Assembly (NCBI GenBank): GCA_016219595.1
Contig: JACRLY010000078.1
Span: 1-54,351 of the forward strand
Origin: Ignavibacteriota bacterium
GTDB taxonomy: Bacteria; Bacteroidota; Ignavibacteria; Kapaibacteriales; UBA2268
DNA: 54,351 bases
Reading direction: 5' to 3'
How positions within the stretch are numbered: the stretch's first letter is position 1; each line of letters opens with the position of its first letter. The notes under the pieces were generated by a model that did not search any database, was not told where the DNA came from, and saw only the letters and a list, made by a program, of their open reading frames with translations. A program made the position numbers and the translations under genes. Shown here piece by piece: positions 9,255 through 18,499 of this stretch.

Positions 9255-10718
9255 ATGAAAAAAATTGCAATTTTAATATTAATAATAAATATAACAGTGA
9301 GTTATTCACAGGTTAAATTTGACGATTATTTTATCGATAGAACCTTACGTATAGATTATCTTTATATAGGAGATGCAAAGTCTGAATCCATTGTATTTGA
9401 TAATGCTTATGAATACGGTGTTTGGGCAGGCAATCCAAAAAACCTCATAGACAATTTTAATAATGGCAGATATTACTGTAAAATTTATGATGCTGAATCA
9501 GGCAAACTGATTTTTTCAAAAGGCTATGATACTTATTTCGGTGAATATAGAACAACAACACCGGCAATCAATGGGCAAACAAAAGCATTTGAGGAATCGG
9601 TTTTGATACCAATGCCTGTAAATAAAATTAAATTCATTATCGAATCGAGAACTAAAAACCAGAAGCTTGAACAAATCTATCAATATGAAATAGACCCAAA
9701 AAATATTAATATTATTAAAGATAATATCATAGATAAATCAGTACGCGTATATAAAAGTCACATATCCGGCAATCCACATGAAAAAGTAGATATTGCAATA
9801 ATAAGTGAAGGTTATGATTCTAACGAAGACATGAAATTCATCGAAGATATGAAGAGATTCACTGAGGTTTTTTTATCCCAGGAGCCTTATAAGTCTAACC
9901 ACGATAAATTTAATATTTATGGAATTTATAAACCATCAGAAGAAAGTGGAATAGATATACCACAAAATAATATTTTCAGAAAAACAATAGTTAATGCTAC
10001 TTTCAATTCTCTTGGTTCAGACAGGTATTTGCTCACAGAAGATAATAAAGCATTAAGAGATGTTGCCGCACATGCACCTTATGATGCTGTTTATATTATG
10101 GTCAATACAGATAAATACGGAGGTGGAGGCATATACAATCAATATGCAACATTTGTCAATAATAATGTATGGAACGAATATGTATTTATTCATGAATTCG
10201 GACATGCTTTTGCTGGTTTGGGAGATGAATACTATACTTCAGATGTATCATACAATGAATTTTATCCGAAAGGTATTGAACCGACAGAACCGAATCTGAC
10301 TGCACTTCTCGATAAGAATAATTTGAAATGGAAAGAATTCTGTCCTTCTGAAATTGATTTGCCTTCACAATGGGAAAAATCAGATTATGAAAAATTAGAT
10401 AAGGAGTGGGCGCCGGAAAGAGCCAAACTCCTGAAAATAATTAATGAATTGAAGAATTCAAATGCTTCCGAATCCGAAATTAAATACGCTGAAAAAGAAT
10501 ATCAGAAAGCAGAAAAAAAACGTATTGAAAAACTTGATAAATTTTTTGAAAGCAGCAAATATTATGGCAAGGTTGGTGCCTTCGAAGGAGGTGGTTATTC
10601 TTCCCAGGGTATATACCGCCCAATGATTGATTGCATAATGTTCAGCAAAGGGAAAAAACCTTATTGCAGGGTCTGCGAAAATGCTATTTTAAATATGATT
10701 AAATTTTACACGGAATAG
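9255..10718 (+). CDS. M64-family (IgA peptidase-like) secreted metallopeptidase
   Basis: VDIAIISEGYD...FIHEFGHAFAGLGDEYY (HExxHxxxxxxD) ... YCRVCENAIL; signal peptide. Confidence 0.85.
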   Translation: MKKIAILILIINITVSYSQVKFDDYFIDRTLRIDYLYIGDAKSESIVFDNAYEYGVWAGNPKNLIDNFNNGRYYCKIYDAESGKLIFSKGYDTYFGEYRTTTPAINGQTKAFEESVLIPMPVNKIKFIIESRTKNQKLEQIYQYEIDPKNINIIKDNIIDKSVRVYKSHISGNPHEKVDIAIISEGYDSNEDMKFIEDMKRFTEVFLSQEPYKSNHDKFNIYGIYKPSEESGIDIPQNNIFRKTIVNATFNSLGSDRYLLTEDNKALRDVAAHAPYDAVYIMVNTDKYGGGGIYNQYATFVNNNVWNEYVFIHEFGHAFAGLGDEYYTSDVSYNEFYPKGIEPTEPNLTALLDKNNLKWKEFCPSEIDLPSQWEKSDYEKLDKEWAPERAKLLKIINELKNSNASESEIKYAEKEYQKAEKKRIEKLDKFFESSKYYGKVGAFEGGGYSSQGIYRPMIDCIMFSKGKKPYCRVCENAILNMIKFYTE

Positions 10719-10719
10719 T

Positions 10720-11652
10720 ATGTACCTGGGAATTGACATTGGCGGAACTAATCTCAAATCTGGAGTTATCGGTGAAAACGGAAATATTATCGAACAATCA
10801 TCGATTCCTACTAATGCTATTGACGGACCAGACACAGTAATACAAAATATCAAAGCAATTTTTCTTAAGAATAAAGAACAATTTCCGGGATTAAGGTCAG
10901 TCGGAATTGGAGTGCCGGGAATAGTAACAGGTGATGGAATAATAAAAATATCACCGAATTTACCCCGATGGATAAATTTACAGCTTAAAACAAAATTATC
11001 AGGATTTATTGATATTCCCCTTGCAATAGATAATGATGCTAATACAGCAGCAGTTGCAGAACTTGAGATGGGAGCGGGCAAAGACCTGTTGAATTTTTTT
11101 TATATCACTCTCGGTACAGGAGTTGGAGGCACTATTATTATAAACCGTGAGATATTTCGTGGTGATTCAGGTGGTGCCGGGGAAATAGGACACACAATAA
11201 TTAATGCAAATGATAAGACAAATTGCTATACAACTTCATTTCGTTCGGGTGTACTTGAAGAATTTATTGGAAGAAAGCAGATTATTGAATTAGCAAAGAG
11301 TATATTAAAGATTTATCCCGATTCATCACTCTGTAACATTAAAGAATTAGATGTCAGTTCAATATCCGATGCTGCATCTGAAAATGATATGGCAGCAATA
11401 GAATGTTTCAATAAAATTGGTTTTTATCTCGGTGCAGGTATTGCATCTGCGATGAATTTGCTTGATATTTCAACTGCTATTATTGGTGGCGGGATTTCTA
11501 TGTCGGATGATATTCTTTTTGATTGTGCCTTTAAAACAATTAAGCTCAGGGCATTACCGACTATTGCACAAAGGGCTGAATTGAGAAAAGCATTTTTTAC
11601 CAAAGATGCAGGAATAATAGGTGCCGGATTACTCGGAAAAAAAATAATATAA
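10720..11652 (+). CDS. ROK-family sugar kinase / glucokinase
   Basis: YLGIDIGGTNLKSGVI, IDNDANTAAVAE, LGTGVGGTIII, GGAGEIGH. Confidence 0.9.
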   Translation: MYLGIDIGGTNLKSGVIGENGNIIEQSSIPTNAIDGPDTVIQNIKAIFLKNKEQFPGLRSVGIGVPGIVTGDGIIKISPNLPRWINLQLKTKLSGFIDIPLAIDNDANTAAVAELEMGAGKDLLNFFYITLGTGVGGTIIINREIFRGDSGGAGEIGHTIINANDKTNCYTTSFRSGVLEEFIGRKQIIELAKSILKIYPDSSLCNIKELDVSSISDAASENDMAAIECFNKIGFYLGAGIASAMNLLDISTAIIGGGISMSDDILFDCAFKTIKLRALPTIAQRAELRKAFFTKDAGIIGAGLLGKKII

Positions 11653-11705
11653 AAATATATTTACTTACAATTATTATTTAATTTGATTGTTTATTGTTAT
11701 TATTT

Positions 11706-12101
11706 ATGGAGAAAACAGTGAAAAAAATTATATTTACAGAGAATGCACCAAGCCCTATCGGACCATATTCACAGGCAATAGCTGCACAGGGTGAATTTCT
11801 TTTCATTTCCGGGCAAATCCCTTTTAAACCGGATGGCACACTTGCAGGAATTGACATAGTAACTCAAACAGAACAGGCAATTAAAAATATCGAATCAATA
11901 CTCAAATCTGTTAACTGCAATCTGAACAATGTTGTGAAAACGACAGTGTTATTGAATGATATGAATAATTTCGCTAAAATGAATGAAGTATATAACAATT
12001 TTTTTGGAGAAAGCAAACCGGCAAGAGCGGCGTATGAAGTCAGCCGTCTCCCGAAAGATGTTATGATTGAAATTGAAGCAATTGCAATTATTAAATCATA
12101 A
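11706..12101 (+). CDS. RidA family protein
   Basis: [11 protein letters not shown]...FISGQIPF...[21 protein letters not shown]. Confidence 0.92.
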   Translation: MEKTVKKIIFTENAPSPIGPYSQAIAAQGEFLFISGQIPFKPDGTLAGIDIVTQTEQAIKNIESILKSVNCNLNNVVKTTVLLNDMNNFAKMNEVYNNFFGESKPARAAYEVSRLPKDVMIEIEAIAIIKS

Positions 12102-12106
12102 CAGGA

Positions 12107-12682
12107 ATGATTTTGTCTATAAATAGAAATATAATCACTCTGTTATTTTTTAAAGCTGTATTTTTATTTGTTTTAATTAGCAATTTATCTTATGCTCAGG
12201 ATAGTTCTGATACAATAAACCTTAAGAAAGACACTAGCAAAGTCAAATTATTTGAAATGCAAAGGTCCCCGATGCTTGCAGTAGGACTGTCATTATTGGT
12301 TCCCGGAAGCGGGCAGGTTTATGTCGGTTCTTATTGGAAAGCACCTCTGTTTCTCGGGGGTGCATGTGCTTTGGCATATAGTGTTTACCATTTTAATCAG
12401 AAATATCAAAATACTCAAAACCTTTACGACCTTGTAAAAAAAGAAAATAATGAAGATAATTTTTTCAGGCTGGATTCATTGAGAAGATATAAAGAATATT
12501 ACAGGGACAACAGGGATATGAGTGCATTTTATCTTCTCGGGGTCTATATACTCGCTGCAGTCGATGCTTATGTCGGTGCACACCTCTATGATTTTACAGT
12601 ATCCGATGAATTCACATTCATGATATCACCTGATATTAGATATGCACCCGGTATTAATTTAATGTTCAGATGGGGAAAATAA
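12107..12682 (+). CDS. DUF5683-like membrane protein
   Basis: SPMLAVGLSLLVPGSGQVYVGSYWKAPLFLGG...YILAAVDAYVGAHLYDF. Confidence 0.75.
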   Translation: MILSINRNIITLLFFKAVFLFVLISNLSYAQDSSDTINLKKDTSKVKLFEMQRSPMLAVGLSLLVPGSGQVYVGSYWKAPLFLGGACALAYSVYHFNQKYQNTQNLYDLVKKENNEDNFFRLDSLRRYKEYYRDNRDMSAFYLLGVYILAAVDAYVGAHLYDFTVSDEFTFMISPDIRYAPGINLMFRWGK

Positions 12683-12683
12683 A

Positions 12684-14954
12684 TTAGAATGAATAACCAA
12701 GACCGATATGAATCTTCAGGTCTTTAATTACATTTTCACGCGTTAATATGGTCTGGTCTCTCAATGCCGATGGATCATATATAGGTAATGCAAAATCAAT
12801 CCTAAAAGGACCCACTGGTGTCATATAACCGAATCCTACACCTCCTGAAACGGCAAGTTTGGTAAAATAATCATACCATTTGTATTGATAATTATAATCC
12901 GAATACCAGTGAAAAGTATTTCCCCAATCTATGAATGCAGTCAATCCTATGTTTGATATGATTTCGGAAATTAATTTATCGAAATTAGCCGGTCTGGGGA
13001 ATCTGAACCTCAATTCAAATGTTCCTTCGAGTATTGCACCGCTACCGACGAAGTCCTGAACAAAATTAAATGTTTCTAGCTGGTATTCCTCCCCTTTAGG
13101 TTGTGGATACCTCAATCTTCTAGATGCCCATCCCCTTACACTGTTTGCACCACCTGCAAAGAATTGTCTTTCGAAAGGTACGTAAGTATCAATCTGATCA
13201 CCCCAAACAGTCAAACCACCTTTCACTTTAAAAGCAAAAACAGTTGTTGGACTTAACCTGCTAAATAAATAATAGCTCATCAGAAATCTAATGAATTTTG
13301 CTATTCCCAGACCGCCGAATGCATCAGCTGAAGTATTAAAATAATATCCCGAGGAAGGATTAAAAATATCATTTCTTGTATCACCTGTTAGAGAACCTCC
13401 AATAATTACTGCTGAAGGAAACCAGGTTTTTTTGCTATACTTGTTTAAAGATTCATAAATTTTATAACTATTTATTACCTTTTCTCTTTCAACATCATTT
13501 ACCGCTTCATCAAGTGCTTTTTGATAAGCATTATCAAAGTCTATAGGGATTTGTTTTTCAATAAGCAAATCAATAGAACCGAATTGAATAAATGTAAATT
13601 CTGGAAATTTAACAGGTAATTTAATCGGGAATGATATTGTACCTAATTTTAGGTCAGTAAATATATTAGAATACGAAAGAATAAACTGCCAGGCTAATCC
13701 GAATCTTGCCCTGTCAAAGTTAAATAATAAAGGTTGAGAAAAATTAATTCCTAACTGAAATTGAAAATCCGGAGGTTTCCAACGGCTAATGTCGTGAACT
13801 TCACCCCTTCCGAAAATATTAAAATTCTGAGCAACACCGCCAAAATTCCTGTGTGAATACGATAACTCTAAACCTATATTAGTAAAATTGTCAAACGCGG
13901 TTCTGTTAACATAAATTCCTGCACCCCATTCCTGTTGTTTGCGGTATTGAGTAAAAACGAGCATTGATAAAGTGGAATCAGTTTGTGGCTTGAATATGGA
14001 TGATGTATCAATATTAACAATATCAAAGGTACCGAGTGACAAAAGATTATTATTCGACCTGTTGATTTTACTGATTGAATACCAATCTCCTATTCCGAAA
14101 TCGAGCTGTTTATCTTTCATTTCATTTACAACAAGATTCTGCCCTTTGGTACTGTCTATATAATTTATACCTGCTATTTTATATCTTTTACCGGTATGAA
14201 AGTTTATAATAATACTATCAGTATTATTAATAGTATCTTTAATCACCAGTGGAATATCAAATTTAGAATTGTAATAACCATTGTCAAGCAACTTAAAATG
14301 AATTGTCCTGATTTCGTTATTTAGTTTGGATTCACCATATCTCTCACCAACTCTGACTTTTCTTAGTGAATTAATTCCACTTTCCAAATCGGGGGGAAGT
14401 GAATCCAGTCCATTATATGACAAACTGCCAATAGTTGATGCAGAATCTTCAGCTATAAAAAACGTAAGTATATTCAATATACCTGATTTATCAGCTTCAA
14501 AAGTATAATTCACTTTTGCTTTATGAAAACCATTCCAATTGTAATAATCCTGAATTGTTAGGACATCGTTTTCTGCTTTGGTTTGCTCGAAAAACTGAAC
14601 TTCGTTAATCATGGTTTGAAGAGCCATGTCAAATGCGTTTATCATAATAGGAGGAATAATTTTTTTGGCATAAGGGTATTTAAGCTGAACATCGTAATAT
14701 AATAATATCCTGTGTTCATAACTCCTGTCAGTAGGTCTTGACAAAATAAGGTTTTGCAAATCGGCAGAACTGAAAGCTTTATTCCCTGTAAATTTTATTG
14801 CACCTATTTCATACTGAAATTTATTAACATGGGAGGGAATTAAAGTATGGGTTTGATTATTTTGTGCTATTAATGAATTTATATTTACGATTATTATTAA
14901 TGAAAGAAATCTCAATACCTGGTAAGTAATTTTTTTTTTAAATATATTTATCAT
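12684..14954 (-). CDS. Omp85/BamA-like outer membrane assembly protein
   Basis: Signal peptide; POTRA-like N-terminus; C-terminal FFAGGANSVRGWASRRL...GPFRIDFALP...IHIGLGYSF. Confidence 0.88.
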   Translation of the reverse strand: MINIFKKKITYQVLRFLSLIIIVNINSLIAQNNQTHTLIPSHVNKFQYEIGAIKFTGNKAFSSADLQNLILSRPTDRSYEHRILLYYDVQLKYPYAKKIIPPIMINAFDMALQTMINEVQFFEQTKAENDVLTIQDYYNWNGFHKAKVNYTFEADKSGILNILTFFIAEDSASTIGSLSYNGLDSLPPDLESGINSLRKVRVGERYGESKLNNEIRTIHFKLLDNGYYNSKFDIPLVIKDTINNTDSIIINFHTGKRYKIAGINYIDSTKGQNLVVNEMKDKQLDFGIGDWYSISKINRSNNNLLSLGTFDIVNIDTSSIFKPQTDSTLSMLVFTQYRKQQEWGAGIYVNRTAFDNFTNIGLELSYSHRNFGGVAQNFNIFGRGEVHDISRWKPPDFQFQLGINFSQPLLFNFDRARFGLAWQFILSYSNIFTDLKLGTISFPIKLPVKFPEFTFIQFGSIDLLIEKQIPIDFDNAYQKALDEAVNDVEREKVINSYKIYESLNKYSKKTWFPSAVIIGGSLTGDTRNDIFNPSSGYYFNTSADAFGGLGIAKFIRFLMSYYLFSRLSPTTVFAFKVKGGLTVWGDQIDTYVPFERQFFAGGANSVRGWASRRLRYPQPKGEEYQLETFNFVQDFVGSGAILEGTFELRFRFPRPANFDKLISEIISNIGLTAFIDWGNTFHWYSDYNYQYKWYDYFTKLAVSGGVGFGYMTPVGPFRIDFALPIYDPSALRDQTILTRENVIKDLKIHIGLGYSF

Positions 14955-15027
14955 GAAATTCTCTCACGGTTAAAAGAGACAGGGAATGATACCCCGTATG
15001 TTTAGTAAACCAAATCAATAAAAAATT

Positions 15028-15303
15028 CTAATAGTATTGCTCCTCTTCGTTGTCATTATAAAAATACTCTTCATTAGACATATCTTCGTATTCGGGCCAG
15101 AGGTCTTCCATAGATTCGATTAATTCATCTGTGTCTTCCAACTCATTTAAATTATCGAGTACCTGTTGGGGACAACCTGTCCTGTTGGCAAAGTCTATTA
15201 GTTCTTCTTTTGTTGCAGGCCATGGAGCATCCTCCAGATATTGGGCAAGCTCCGGAGTCCAGAACATCTGATTTCCTTCTTTAATTTTTGACGGTTGTGA
15301 CAT
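15028..15303 (-). CDS. DUF2795-like small protein with acidic tail
   Basis: LAQYLEDAPWPATKEELIDFANRTGCPQQVLDNLNEL... Confidence 0.7.
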   Translation of the reverse strand: MSQPSKIKEGNQMFWTPELAQYLEDAPWPATKEELIDFANRTGCPQQVLDNLNELEDTDELIESMEDLWPEYEDMSNEEYFYNDNEEEQYY

Positions 15304-15447
15304 ATACTAAAACCAATTTGTTAATGTTATTATAAATTGTCGCAAAAATATTGTTTGTTAACAAGTTTTGCAAATAAATTTTCCTAATAATACAGGAATA
15401 TTTTTTTTTATCAAGTTTGATTAACGATTAGATACAAGAAAAATTGA

Positions 15448-15490
15448 AAAAAATACCTCTTTTACTAAATGCAAAAGAGGTTTTTATAAT
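15448..15490 (-). terminator. Terminator downstream of rpsD (bidirectional in form)
   Basis: CCTCTTTT...AAAAGAGG with T-runs on both sides. Confidence 0.8.
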
Positions 15491-15504
15491 TTATGACTGA
15501 CTTA

Positions 15505-16107
15505 TTATCTAGAATAAAATTCGACTACAAGAGGAACATCGCAAACAACTCCGATTTCTTCACGTGGAGGCAAGTACAGATATTTAGCAGAAAAATCGGC
15601 TTTTGATATTTCAATATATGGCGGAGGTGCTGCCGACCTGATAGAATCCTGTATCATGTCATTCTTGCGTGTTTTCTCTTTTATAAGTATCAAATCATTT
15701 ACCTTTAACTGGCAGGAAGGAATTGTTACTCTTTTGCCGTTAAGATATATATGTCCATGGCTTACGAGTTGTCTTGCAGCATAAATAGAACGTGTCAAAC
15801 CAGCCCTGTATATGAATGCATCCAACCTCGATTCGAGCAATTGTACTAAAATATCTCCCGTATTTCCAATAAGACGGGTAGCTTTGGCAAAATAATTCCT
15901 CATCTGGCGTTCGGAAATGTTGTACTGAAGTCTCAACCTTTGTTTTTCAATTAACTGTCTACCATAATCCGATTGTTTGATACGGCGCTTTGCAGCACCA
16001 TGCTGTCCCGGGGGATATGGTTTCCTTGAAGAATATTTATTTGATTTCTGAGTTAATTCAATTCCAAGTTTTCTCGATAACTTGACTTTTGGACCTGTGT
16101 AATTCAT
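15505..16107 (-). CDS. rpsD: 30S ribosomal protein S4 (zinc-free form)
   Basis: PPGQHGAAKRRIKQSDYGRQLIEKQRLRLQYNISERQMRNYFAKA...LESRLDAFIYRAGLTRSIYAARQLVSHGHI. Confidence 0.95.
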   Translation of the reverse strand: MNYTGPKVKLSRKLGIELTQKSNKYSSRKPYPPGQHGAAKRRIKQSDYGRQLIEKQRLRLQYNISERQMRNYFAKATRLIGNTGDILVQLLESRLDAFIYRAGLTRSIYAARQLVSHGHIYLNGKRVTIPSCQLKVNDLILIKEKTRKNDMIQDSIRSAAPPPYIEISKADFSAKYLYLPPREEIGVVCDVPLVVEFYSR

Positions 16108-16156
16108 TATTCCTCAATATATTTAAATTTTTAACATTATCTTAATAAAAAGAGTA

Positions 16157-16188
16157 CAAATATAAGGCTTTATCAAGAAAATCCCAAA
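16157..16188 (-). promoter_or_regulatory. Bacteroidota-type promoter for rpsD
   Basis: On the minus strand: TTTG, 20 nt, TATATTTG. Confidence 0.55.
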
Positions 16189-16212
16189 TTTATCATATAT
16201 TTATTGATATTT

Positions 16213-16902
16213 TTATAAATAATTCGGTTTTGTTATATAAGGCAAAGGGTCATCCAATCCGGCAATTTGAAAACCGCGAAGCCTCAATGCACAAGAATCA
16301 CATTCACCACATGCTGTCTCCTCCTGTTTATAGCAACTCCAGGTTAGGTGGAATGGGACTTTCAATTTAGTGCCTAATTGCACTATATCCTTCTTAGTTA
16401 AATCAATTAAGGGTGTTTCGATTTTAATTTTTGTATCAGGTTTTGTTCCCATATTAATTGAGAGTTGAAATGCATCGAAGAAATCTTTTCTGCAATCCGG
16501 ATAGCCGCTGCTGTCTGCCTGACTTGCTCCTATATAAATTGCATCTGCCCCAATCACCTCTGCCCAACTGACAGCAATTGATAAAATATTAGCATTTCTG
16601 AATGGAACATAGGATGTTGGAATTTCGGCTCTCGATGTATCAGCTTTTTCGACTTTGATTGATGTATCTGTTAAACTCGAGCCACCAATTAATGATAAAT
16701 GCTCAATATTGATTATCAACTTCTTCGAAATGTGATAAAATTCAGTCAAGTCTTCGAATGCTTTTAATTCCCTTGATTCGGTTCTTTGTTTGTAATTAAG
16801 GTGAAGGGCAGCTAATTCATATCCTTCAATATTAGCAATACCGGCACATAATGCAGAGTCCATACCCCCACTCATCAATATTACAGCCAGTTTATTTCTC
16901 AT
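16213..16902 (-). CDS. queC: 7-cyano-7-deazaguanine synthase
   Basis: AVILMSGGMDSALCAG...YIGASQADSSGYPDCR...CYKQEETACGECDSCALRLRGF. Confidence 0.93.
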   Translation of the reverse strand: MRNKLAVILMSGGMDSALCAGIANIEGYELAALHLNYKQRTESRELKAFEDLTEFYHISKKLIINIEHLSLIGGSSLTDTSIKVEKADTSRAEIPTSYVPFRNANILSIAVSWAEVIGADAIYIGASQADSSGYPDCRKDFFDAFQLSINMGTKPDTKIKIETPLIDLTKKDIVQLGTKLKVPFHLTWSCYKQEETACGECDSCALRLRGFQIAGLDDPLPYITKPNYL

Positions 16903-17326
16903 ATTTTTCACCAATTATTGTTATGACAATATTTCGGGAATGTGAGCGGTTCCTGAATTCGCAAAGATATATCCCCTGCCAGGTTCCGAGATTAAAATCA
17001 CCGTTTGTAACTGGTATATTCAGCGAAGAACCGAGCATGGAAGTCTTTATATGGGAAGTCATATCATCCAAACCTTCTGCAGTATGCTGGTATAATGATG
17101 GATTTTCAGGAACAATTCGATTGAAATATGTTTCGAAATCATTCCTGACAGTCGCGTCTGCATTTTCATTAATGGTCAATCCTGCACTTGTATGCTGTAT
17201 CAGCAAGTTTACCATACCTGCCTTGTATAGTTTTAATTCAGGTATATGTTGAAGAATTTCTTCTGTGATTAAATGAAATCCTCTCGTTCTTTGTTTCAGA
17301 CTTATTGTTTTTTGAAAAATTTCCAT
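16892..17326 (-). CDS. YjbQ/UPF0047 family protein
   Basis: GMVNLLIQHTSAGLTINENADATVRNDFE...GTWQGIYLCEFRNRSHSRNIVI. Confidence 0.92.
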   Translation of the reverse strand: MEIFQKTISLKQRTRGFHLITEEILQHIPELKLYKAGMVNLLIQHTSAGLTINENADATVRNDFETYFNRIVPENPSLYQHTAEGLDDMTSHIKTSMLGSSLNIPVTNGDFNLGTWQGIYLCEFRNRSHSRNIVITIIGEKYEK

Positions 17327-17450
17327 TTCGATTAAATCATCTTATATTTCCTAAAAATTATCATTCATTTTATTTCTTCAAATTAAAATTTTAATTTATT
17401 AAAATTAACAAGGAAATATAAATTAATTATATAATATATTTTTTTTTGAT

Positions 17451-18320
17451 ATGATAATTTCTTGCAGCCGAAGGACGGATATTCCGGCAATTTATTCCAA
17501 ATGGTTGATAGGAAGAATTAGGTCCGGTTATTGTATCGTCCCTAATCCATTCAATCCGAAACAAATATCCAGAGTATCGTTGAAACCCGGGGATGTTACT
17601 GCTATTATTTTTTGGACAAGATACCCGGAACCAATGATTAAACATCTCGATGAATTAGATGAATCAGGATATAAATATTATTTCCAGATTACAATAAATA
17701 ATTATCCGGGGGAATATGAATTGAATAATCCGGATATTAACAAGGTATTTGATTCTGTCAATCACTTAAAAGAAAAAATAGGTTCAGAAAAAATTATATG
17801 GAGATATGACCCGGTAATTTTAAATAACAAACTTAATTTTGATTTCCATACCGAAAACTTTCATTTTCTAATTGAAAATCTGAAGAATTCTGTACGAAAA
17901 ATTATAATAAGTAAAATTACTCCTTATAAAAAGGTAGTAAACAGAATGAAAGAAATGGAATTTGATATTTCAAAAGAAAATAATGAAACTTTTCATAGAT
18001 TGATTAAAACTTTAAGTAACACTGCCAAATCAAATAAACTACAAATAGAAATATGTTCATACATGCATGATTTAAGTTCATTAGGGATTAATAGTTCAAA
18101 ATGTATTGACAATCAAATTTTAAACGATTTATTCAATTTGAATCTGAGTTATAATAAAGACAAATCACAAAGAATGGAATGTGGTTGTCACTTGAGTAAG
18201 GATATTGGTCAATACAATTCCTGCCTTATGAATTGCATATATTGTTATGCAAATACAAGTAATAAAACAGCCTTAAAGAATTATGGCAGACACACAGTAA
18301 AGACAGAATCTCTATATTAA
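17451..18320 (+). CDS. DUF1848 family protein
   Basis: MIISCSRRTDIPAIYSKWLIGRIRSGYCIVPNPFNPKQISRVSLKPGDVTAIIFWTRYPEPMI...; C-terminal CGCHLSKDIGQYNSCLMNCIYCYAN. Confidence 0.88.
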   Translation: MIISCSRRTDIPAIYSKWLIGRIRSGYCIVPNPFNPKQISRVSLKPGDVTAIIFWTRYPEPMIKHLDELDESGYKYYFQITINNYPGEYELNNPDINKVFDSVNHLKEKIGSEKIIWRYDPVILNNKLNFDFHTENFHFLIENLKNSVRKIIISKITPYKKVVNRMKEMEFDISKENNETFHRLIKTLSNTAKSNKLQIEICSYMHDLSSLGINSSKCIDNQILNDLFNLNLSYNKDKSQRMECGCHLSKDIGQYNSCLMNCIYCYANTSNKTALKNYGRHTVKTESLY

Positions 18321-18396
18321 ATTCTTCATAAGTCGTTTGATATGAGTTCTTAATAATAAGTTTTGAATCAAAATGATAATTTGATTGTCAATAAAA

Positions 18397-18428
18397 TTTG
18401 TTGATTGGTAAGTTCTCAATTATATTTG
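18397..18428 (+). promoter_or_regulatory. Bacteroidota-type promoter for ppdK
   Basis: TTTG (18397-18400), 20 nt, TATATTTG (18421-18428). Confidence 0.55.
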
Positions 18429-18499
18429 CATTTCCTTTAATCAAATAGGGAATAAAATTACTAAGAATACAAAATTTAACAATTCATTCAGGAGCAAAA

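Noticed and set aside
16851-17252. + strand ORF of 133 aa
   Set aside because: Antisense to queC/yjbQ, both of which have clear family signatures.
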